Positions 50,931-55,355 of a DNA stretch of 55,355 bases are shown here, piece by piece. This DNA is from Gammaproteobacteria bacterium (GTDB lineage Bacteria; Pseudomonadota; Gammaproteobacteria; Steroidobacterales; Steroidobacteraceae). Positions within the stretch are counted from its first letter, which is position 1; each line of letters opens with the position of its first letter. The DNA lies in contig JAQGOG010000060.1 in assembly GCA_028293765.1 (NCBI GenBank), positions 1 to 55,355 of the forward strand. The letters are read 5' to 3'. A program made the translations under genes and the position numbers. The notes below the pieces were generated by a model. The model was not told the DNA's origin, ran no database searches, and was given only the letters and a program-made list of their open reading frames with translations.

Positions 50931-51061
50931 CACCTCAACATTAGACTCCCCCCTCGAAGCCCAAAATCGCCGGGACGGAAGTTAGCGCGAGGCGAATGTC
51001 GCACGCCATGGTTTTCCCGCCGGGTGCCATGAGGATATTTCACGTCGTTATGCAACGCCGA
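50921..51061 (+). repeat. Dispersed intergenic repeat, long copy with both halves
   Basis: This copy contains the left half shared with 41514-41655 (CCGAAAGCG to GTTAGCGCGAGGCGAA) and the right half shared with 35316-35370 (GCCGGGTGCCATGAGGATAT to CGTCGTTATG). It begins at the end of a serine-recombinase relic and ends about 80 bp before the cytochrome c' gene. Confidence 0.55.
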
Positions 51062-51143
51062 CTGAAAACCTTTCGTTAGACTCGGCGCGCAAGGGAGCCA
51101 GCTCCCACCATCGCCTCACATGGCCTCCAAGGGGATCTCTCGA

Positions 51144-51632
51144 ATGAAACGTTTTGTGAAGTCGTCCAGCCTCATTGCGTTATGCGCCCTTGCACCCATC
51201 GCCACTGTCCTGGCTCAGGAGGCGGGGCCGCCGACGCCCGAGCAGGTGGCCGAGCAGGCTGTACTGACGCGCCAGGGACTGTTGAAGGTGATGGGCCAGT
51301 ACATGGCCCCACTGGGCGGTATGCTCAAGAACAAAGTGCCGTTCGACGCGGCGGTGGCCGCCAAGAGCGCAACCCACATCGGTGAGCTCGGCGGCATGAT
51401 TCCAGACGTGTTCACCTTTGACACGCGCAACAAGACGAGCGCGAAAACCAAGGCGCAAGACGGCATCTGGACCAACCAGGCCGATCTCAAGGCGAAGGCC
51501 GACGACCTCGTCAAGGCAGCCACGGCCCTGCAGGAAGCCGCCAAAGGCGGCGACAAGGGTGCGACGCTGAAAGCGGCCGGCGCGGTCGGCAAGGCGTGCG
51601 GCGCCTGCCACGACAATTACCGCAACAAGTAA
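51144..51632 (+). CDS. Cytochrome c'
   Basis: From the ATG at 51144 the 162-residue precursor has a signal peptide (SSLIALCALAPIATVLAQ) and an all-helical mature domain with the haem motif at the C-terminus: CGACHDNYRNK (C152, C155, H156). Typical cytochrome c' elements are RQGLLKVMGQYMAPLGGML early, and KTKAQDGIWTNQADLKAKAD before the final helix. These proteins carry a five-coordinate haem in the periplasm, bind NO or CO and may protect from nitrosative stress. A cytochrome b gene converges on it from the other side of a strong terminator; such c'/b561 pairs are common. A start at 51120 would add eight residues. Confidence 0.9.
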   Translation: MKRFVKSSSLIALCALAPIATVLAQEAGPPTPEQVAEQAVLTRQGLLKVMGQYMAPLGGMLKNKVPFDAAVAAKSATHIGELGGMIPDVFTFDTRNKTSAKTKAQDGIWTNQADLKAKADDLVKAATALQEAAKGGDKGATLKAAGAVGKACGACHDNYRNK

Positions 51633-51651
51633 CGCGACCGCTGCAGTTGCA

Positions 51652-51682
51652 ATCAGGCCTGACCTAACGCGTCAGGCCTGAT
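51652..51682. terminator. Strong hairpin terminator of the cytochrome c' gene
   Basis: ATCAGGCCTGAC (51652-51663) pairs perfectly with GTCAGGCCTGAT (51671-51682) over a seven-base loop, 20 bp after the stop codon. It is followed by TGTAT, so the intrinsic T-tract is short. Confidence 0.75.
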
Positions 51683-51848
51683 TGTATAAGCGCTCAGGTT
51701 TTGAGAGGCAACCTTCCGAACGGCGCGCTGCGCCGGCTAGCGCGGGGTTCAGGCTTGCGGCGCGCGCATTGCGCGCTCATAGGCGTCATAGGTGGGCCAG
51801 TGGCCCTCAGGTTGGTCGCATCGACCCGCAGGAAAGGTGGGCGCAGCC

Positions 51849-52541
51849 CTAATAAGTGCTGTCGGCGACCACTGGCGCGTGCGCCAGCAGCCAGTACACG
51901 AACCCCGCCGCCACCAGGCTCGCCACCACCGCCTTTATCAGCTGCGAGCTGCTGATCGCCTCGTGCTCCGGCACCAGGGTCGAGGACAGGTGCCCATGCA
52001 ACATCGGTACGACGAGGTTTTGCCGCTTGTACAAGCCGTAGAAAACGATCGCCGCGATGTGCAGGCACACCACGCCGAGGATGATGTTGAAATTGATGCT
52101 GTGAATGCTCGAGAGCGTGCTCGCGGTGCTCGAGCTCACTGACGGGTTATAGGGCCCCGCCCACACGACATCATCGGTAGTGAACAGCCCTGTCGTGGCC
52201 TGCACGGCCACCAGCACGAGCATCAGGATCACCATCAGCCCGCCGACCGGATTGTGGCCGATGCTGCGGACACTGTCGCGGTGGAAGAGGCTCTTCATGT
52301 AGAGCCAGATGGCCGCAGGGTTGCGGATGAAGCTGCCGAAGCGCGCATGCTTCGGGCCGAAGATGCCCCATAGGATGCGAAACACCAGCAGGCCGATGGT
52401 CCAGTAGCCCAGGTAGAAGTGCCACTGCATCCAGTCGAAACCCAGCTTCGCGGTCACGTAGGACGCGATCATGCTCGTCACGAGAAGCCAGTGGAACAGC
52501 CGCAAAGGCAAGTCCCAGACGAGGCGTTTGTCGTTGGTCAT
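51849..52541 (-). CDS. Cytochrome b (Ni/Fe-hydrogenase b-subunit/b561 type)
   Basis: The 230-residue inner-membrane protein begins VWDLPLRLFHWLLVTSMIAS, the hallmark first helix with a haem-ligating His. WMQWHFYLGYWTIGLLVFRI (second ligand), GHNPVGGLMVILMLVLVAVQ, an external loop and SIHSINFNIILGVVCLHIAA with the remaining histidines follow, then a C-terminal helix (KAVVASLVAAGFVYWLL). It should carry two b haems and connect quinol with a periplasmic partner, most simply the cytochrome c' encoded next to it. It lies 23 bp downstream of the truncated ankyrin gene on the same strand. Confidence 0.9.
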   Translation of the reverse strand: MTNDKRLVWDLPLRLFHWLLVTSMIASYVTAKLGFDWMQWHFYLGYWTIGLLVFRILWGIFGPKHARFGSFIRNPAAIWLYMKSLFHRDSVRSIGHNPVGGLMVILMLVLVAVQATTGLFTTDDVVWAGPYNPSVSSSTASTLSSIHSINFNIILGVVCLHIAAIVFYGLYKRQNLVVPMLHGHLSSTLVPEHEAISSSQLIKAVVASLVAAGFVYWLLAHAPVVADSTY

Positions 52542-52564
52542 TGATTCGGTCTCGAGTTGTGTCG

Positions 52565-53020
52565 TCAGAGCTGACGCGCGACTGGCGCATCCGCCTGGTA
52601 TTGCTTAATCAGGGCGGCCGTCGCCTCGTGCACTTCGATGCTCGTGCCGCCGCGACCGTGCCCGCCGGCGCGTCCCATCGCCGAATCCAGGGGCGTCATG
52701 CCCTTGCCGTCCTTAGCGTTGATGTTGGCGTTGTGGGCCATGAGGTCCTTGATCACGTCATCGTAGCCGAAGAGCGCGGCCCCGTGTAGTGCGGTCTGGC
52801 CCCGGTTGTCCTTCGCGTTGACATCCCCGCCCGCCTTCACGATGAGATCGATGCAGGCAACCTGGTCGGGCCGGTTCTTGAAGCGTCCGCGGGTGTCGAT
52901 CTCGTTCGAGCCCAGGCCGGCAGCGGCCATGACCGGGGTGATCCCCTGGATGTTTGGCAAGTTTGGATTCGCGCCATGCTCGAGCAGCAGTCGCGTGGCT
53001 TCCACCAGGTAGCGCGCAAG
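52565..53020 (-). pseudogene. Ankyrin-repeat protein, 5-prime truncated
   Basis: From about 53020 the minus strand encodes ankyrin repeats (YLVEATRLLLEHGANPNLPN, GITPVMAAAGLG, IDLIVKAGGDVNAKDNRGQT, LHGAALFGYDDVIKDLMAHN, KDGKGMTPLDSAMGRAGGHG) and a complete C-terminus. Upstream of 53020 the frame stays open to 53242, but the sequence is no longer ankyrin-like. The signal peptide and first repeats are lost at a junction with HNH-like accessory DNA. The fragment is a relative of the exported ankyrin protein at 39752-41488. It might still be expressed from a chance start ahead of the cytochrome b gene. Confidence 0.75.
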
Positions 53021-53253
53021 GACAGCGCAACCATACTTTTGCCGTCCTAATTCCAGGACTGGTGTCGCGGAGCGCTTTGTGTCCCCAGAGGGTGGAGATG
53101 CTAGGCGCGTGAGCGCCGATGTAGCGAAGCTAGGTCCAAGCGATGATGCGGATGGTCGCGCGACGGTGCATTCCGTTGCGCATTGTTGCATCGTGCCGTC
53201 CAGGCCTGCGTTGGAGCGGGATCGGCAAGGCACCTGCAACATGCGGGTCGTGG

Positions 53254-53544
53254 CTACATCGCAATTTGCACGACTAGTAATCCGCGCCCACCAGAATTAA
53301 CCTTTCGCTCATGGTATGGAACCCATGCCGCTGTCTTATGCCGCGCTCGAAATTCGGCCGCTCGTTCTCGTCCACAACGGCGACAGCGCCACCGACGCTC
53401 TCTTTGGTCTACCTTCACGTTCTCGGCTGTGAGCGGACAACCCTTGCCGCAAGTATCTGGTATCGCCAGCGGCTTGCGCGTAAGTCCCATGGAAAAGCAC
53501 ACCACGTTGGTTTTGGCTGCTTCAAAGCACGCCCCCGCTACCAA
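53254..53544 (-). CDS. Small HNH-like zinc-ribbon protein, paralogue of 5895-6116
   Basis: A TTG-initiated frame of 96 codons starts MVAGACFEAAKTNVVCFSMG and carries CGKGCPLTAENVKV then RWRCRRCGRERAAEFRARHK. About half of the first 70 residues match the product of 5895-6116, including the odd start and the CRRCGxERAAxFR ribbon. The motif order (CxxG-x-P-LTxENV, CRRC) is that of the N-terminal zinc ribbon of HNH endonucleases; the nuclease core is absent. The C-terminal 25 residues may be non-coding drift. It lies upstream of the truncated ankyrin gene, near the junction. Confidence 0.4.
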   Translation of the reverse strand: MVAGACFEAAKTNVVCFSMGLTRKPLAIPDTCGKGCPLTAENVKVDQRERRWRCRRCGRERAAEFRARHKTAAWVPYHERKVNSGGRGLLVVQIAM

Positions 53545-53761
53545 GTTACGGTAATTGAATGGCCGCTGGTTTTTGAGCGGCGTTTTACCCGTAAATCGGC
53601 GATGCGCTCCCGCGCTCCCGTGCGCAAGCCCACCTAGCTCCCCGGAACAATACGAACTACTGCCCCGCTACCCGGTTCGCCGTGGCGGCCGATAGCCCCG
53701 CGCATTCGGTTTGGCTGCGGGCTGCGGGCGCGACCGCAATCGGCACTCTATGCCGCCGCGA
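53545..53761. other. Intergenic stretch without a supported gene
   Basis: A short motif CCCCGCTACC recurs at the upstream edge of the HNH-like frames (about 6107, 53535) and again near 53667. Otherwise nothing was recognised. Confidence 0.3.
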
Positions 53762-54010
53762 CTAATGCGGATTCCTCGGGACGCCCCGCGGTCTCGGTTG
53801 CGCGACGGCGACGAGTTCGGCGTCTTTCGCCCCGCACTTCGAGCAGCGCATCCGTGGGGCGAGCTGCTCGAATGTCGCCGACCAACCGGCGATCCTAGCT
53901 AGGGCTTCCGGGTCAACGTCGCGCCACGTCTTGGAGGTCATGCAGGTCACGCGCACGAGGAAAAGGCCGAAGCAGTCGTCTAGTTTCTTGATGTGGGATA
54001 GCGTGCGCAC
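53762..54010 (-). CDS. Small zinc-ribbon protein, 82 aa
   Basis: A GTG start at 54010 gives a protein with VRTLSHIKKLDDCFGLFLVR, then SKTWRDVDPEALARIAGW and ATFEQLAPRMRCSKCGAKDA, ending QPRPRGVPRNPH. I recognise the pattern of a widespread small family in alphaproteobacteria and relatives in which a DPxALA helix is followed by LRPRMRCSKCG and a Pro-rich RPRG tail; it has no assigned function. The first CxxC of the usual ribbon is reduced to a single Cys (VRVTCMTS). Frames upstream to 54136 do not look conserved. It sits divergently from the broken csrA gene, 125 bp away. Confidence 0.6.
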   Translation of the reverse strand: MRTLSHIKKLDDCFGLFLVRVTCMTSKTWRDVDPEALARIAGWSATFEQLAPRMRCSKCGAKDAELVAVAQPRPRGVPRNPH

Positions 54011-54135
54011 CCCGAGAATCGTGCCGCGGGTTGCTGCGGCGGTCCATGCAGTAGCGAGTATGGTGGTGTACTGTACGGGCGCCGACCGCCTCGCGGTCGG
54101 GACCTGCAGGATCAGGAGTTCAGGGGGACAAAACA

Positions 54136-54350
54136 ATGCTCATACTGACGCGCAGAGTCGGTGAATAATCAGAAGCTTTCGATTAGGCGAGACGACCATG
54201 ATCGGCAATGACGTAACGGTCACAGTGCTAGGGGTCAAAGGCCAGCAGGTGCGCGTTGGCATCAACGCACCGAAGGACGTTGCCGTCCACCGGGAGGAGA
54301 TTTACGAGCGCATCAAGAGCGAGATGCAGACACCGGATGATGCGCACTGA
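54136..54350 (+). pseudogene. csrA: csrA interrupted by a 26-bp palindromic insertion
   Basis: The sequence encodes MLILTRRV, then a 26-bp insertion (54160-54185), then [20 protein letters not shown] and [20 protein letters not shown] up to the stop at 54350. Removing the 26 bases restores a complete 62-residue CsrA/RsmA, a dimeric RNA-binding regulator of translation, with its usual VxGxxxQxVRIGxxAP core intact. The insertion creates a stop after ten codons and shifts the frame. An internal ATG at 54198 could give a 50-residue product without the first beta-strand, which is needed for RNA binding. The ribosome-binding region CAGGGGGA upstream of 54136 is intact. Confidence 0.9.
54160..54185. 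repeat. 26-bp palindromic insertion in csrA
   Basis: The core TAATCAGAAGCTTTCGATTA (54166-54185) is an imperfect palindrome centred on AAGCTT. The insertion begins GGTGA, and the restored gene resumes with GGCGA (54186-54190), like a five-base target duplication with one change. No other copy was noticed in the window. Confidence 0.7.
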
Positions 54351-54432
54351 GCGGCGGATCGCGTAACGCACCGACAAGGCTGCCTGCTCGCGGGGCGGCC
54401 GTTCCTTGCTCCTGCTGCCGTTAGCGGGCAGA

Positions 54433-54675
54433 TCAGTTTGAAGTAAGGCGCTTGATGTAGAACATTGCCGCCCCAGCGGTGCCGCCCGCTACTCCCCACC
54501 AAAATCCCTCGAATCTAAATGGGCTGTTGATCCAATAGCCAAAACTTACGCCGCCATCAGCTCCCTGACCCACACCGTAGACAACATAGCCGGTGATAGT
54601 TCCAGCGAGAGCCCCGACTGCGATCCCCAAACCAAGTGCAATTCGATGGCGCTTTGGCCAGTTCAACGGATTCAT
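54433..54675 (-). CDS. Small membrane protein, 80 aa
   Basis: The start has AAGGAGC eight bases upstream. The protein has two predicted transmembrane helices, the first GLGIAVGALAGTITGYVVYG and the second FWWGVAGGTAGAAMFYIKRL, separated by an aromatic loop (GYWINSPFRFEGFW). The basic N-terminus (NWPKRHR) should stay in the cytoplasm. It resembles small glycine-zipper-like inner-membrane proteins without known function. No operon partner is evident. Confidence 0.7.
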   Translation of the reverse strand: MNPLNWPKRHRIALGLGIAVGALAGTITGYVVYGVGQGADGGVSFGYWINSPFRFEGFWWGVAGGTAGAAMFYIKRLTSN

Positions 54676-54856
54676 ATATTTGCTCCTTGACCGTTGTGAT
54701 TGAGATGAGGCGCGACTCTCGCTGATTATCTAGAACCGCTGCCGGTGCCAACTGGGTCAATCAGCGGCTCGTCATTGATCTTCGGACTGTTGACCCGTGT
54801 GTACTCACTTGGTGAGCGACCATGACGTCTTGCGAATACTGCCGCAGCGCACTGAG

Positions 54857-54881
54857 AAGGCCGCCGCTGATGGGCGGCCTT
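54857..54881 (-). terminator. Terminator of the small gene at 54887
   Basis: AAGGCCGCC (54857-54865) pairs with GGCGGCCTT (54873-54881) across a seven-base loop, starting six bases after the stop codon of the minus-strand gene 54887-55069. The strong GC stem with flanking A/T bases fits an intrinsic terminator and supports that small gene being real. Confidence 0.65.
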
Positions 54882-54886
54882 TCTAT

Positions 54887-55069
54887 TCAGTAGCTAAACG
54901 AACTGCTAGTCGAATAACTTGCGCTGCTGACGAAGCTCGAATGCGCAGGCTGACTCTGGTACCACACGGGATGTTCCATATGGGAATGAAGGTGCCCGGG
55001 CTCGAGTAGTGTACCGGCGATACTCAAAACCGAGAGCCCAACGCCGGGATACATGACGGTCTTCTTCAT
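54887..55069 (-). CDS. Small protein, 60 aa, His/Ser-rich
   Basis: The ATG at 55069 has AGGTG upstream. The product begins KKTVMYPGVGLSVLSIAGTL, a basic plus hydrophobic stretch like a short signal or membrane anchor. It continues with EPGHLHSHMEHPVWYQSQPA, rich in histidines, and ends in a serine-rich tail (SSASYSTSSSFSY). The histidine cluster could bind a metal. A terminator-like hairpin lies directly downstream. No family recognised. Confidence 0.5.
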   Translation of the reverse strand: MKKTVMYPGVGLSVLSIAGTLLEPGHLHSHMEHPVWYQSQPAHSSFVSSASYSTSSSFSY

Positions 55070-55245
55070 CGTGGCACCTATGTCCAACCAAGGGAAGGCC
55101 AGTGTATTCGACCGAGGTTATTTGTTCTATCAGTCGCAGTGTTTTGCTGGTCAGTGTCGATTCTTCTTCTGCTCGGCCCGGTCTGCCTCTACAGGCTCGA
55201 AGGTGTAACTGGATCGCTCATTGACGAATGAGCCCGTCAGTGGCG

Positions 55246-55355
55246 CTAGTCCTCAATCACCGTGGTCGGGTCCTTCCGCAGATTGGGCCGCTGGTATTCG
55301 GGGTCGTTCTTCTCCACGCAACTGAAGATGAACTCCGTGGATTCCCCGTTGAACC
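55246..55355 (-). CDS. C-terminal end of an unidentified gene (partial)
   Basis: The minus-strand frame entering from the right edge of the window reads FNGESTEFIFSCVEKNDPEY then QRPNLRKDPTTVIED before a TAG. Charged and ordered composition suggests real coding sequence. The start lies outside the window and the family is not recognised. Bases 55070-55245 downstream of it hold no supported gene. Confidence 0.4.
   Translation of the reverse strand, partial: FNGESTEFIFSCVEKNDPEYQRPNLRKDPTTVIED

Noticed and set aside
1-55355. CRISPR arrays, tRNA and rRNA genes
   Set aside because: No series of spaced direct repeats beyond the short operators listed, and no cloverleaf or conserved rRNA segments were seen; a covariance-model scan would be needed to exclude small RNAs.

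Overview
This high-GC window looks like a contig from an environmental gammaproteobacterium, probably close to the Steroidobacteraceae/Nevskiales. That placement is inferred from the gene content: TonB-dependent receptors next to aromatic-catabolism genes, many c- and b-type cytochromes, DUF1552/DUF1592 and DUF6152/DUF6644 proteins, and Tat-exported enzymes. I saw no rRNA, tRNA or CRISPR array.

Layout. Bases 1-6.1 kb are a graveyard of mobile elements (IS21-, ISKra4-, IS110- and DDE-integrase-type transposase relics, a group II intron reverse-transcriptase tail) around one intact cytochrome b561 gene. From 6.9 to 9.3 kb lies a tight four-gene cassette of unknown function ending in a Schlafen-type AlbA_2 protein. 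From 9.6 to 12.6 kb there is a D-2-hydroxyacid dehydrogenase operon followed by broken gene remnants. From 12.6 to 16.7 kb a Tat-exported thiamine-diphosphate enzyme is paired with a small cytochrome c, near a PepSY membrane protein and a decayed PQQ-dehydrogenase fragment. From 16.7 to 20.9 kb there are a membrane-anchored winged-helix regulator, a haem lipoprotein and a pair of DUF6644 membrane proteins.

Bases 20.9-34.7 kb form a catabolic region built like a gallate/methylgallate meta-cleavage cluster: LigB-type dioxygenase, LigJ-like hydratase, LigK-like aldolase, LysR regulator, MFS transporter, TonB receptor, a non-oxidative hydroxybenzoate-decarboxylase homologue, two further RraA proteins and three related secreted proteins. 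From 34.9 to 41.5 kb sit two DUF6152 proteins and an overlapping operon of ankyrin, DUF1592 and DUF1552 proteins. From 50.5 down to 41.9 kb runs a long minus-strand operon: TonB receptor, exported metallo-beta-lactamase-fold fusion, DUF6152, secreted protein, DUF6644 pair and an exported esterase-type hydrolase. The two large operons share several families, which suggests they handle related substrates at the cell surface and in the periplasm.

The right end (50.6-55.4 kb) is again accessory: a serine-recombinase relic, cytochrome c', a b-type cytochrome, a truncated ankyrin gene, HNH/zinc-ribbon-like fragments, and a csrA gene broken by a 26-bp palindromic insertion. All functional assignments are by family recognition from sequence alone; no database search was run.
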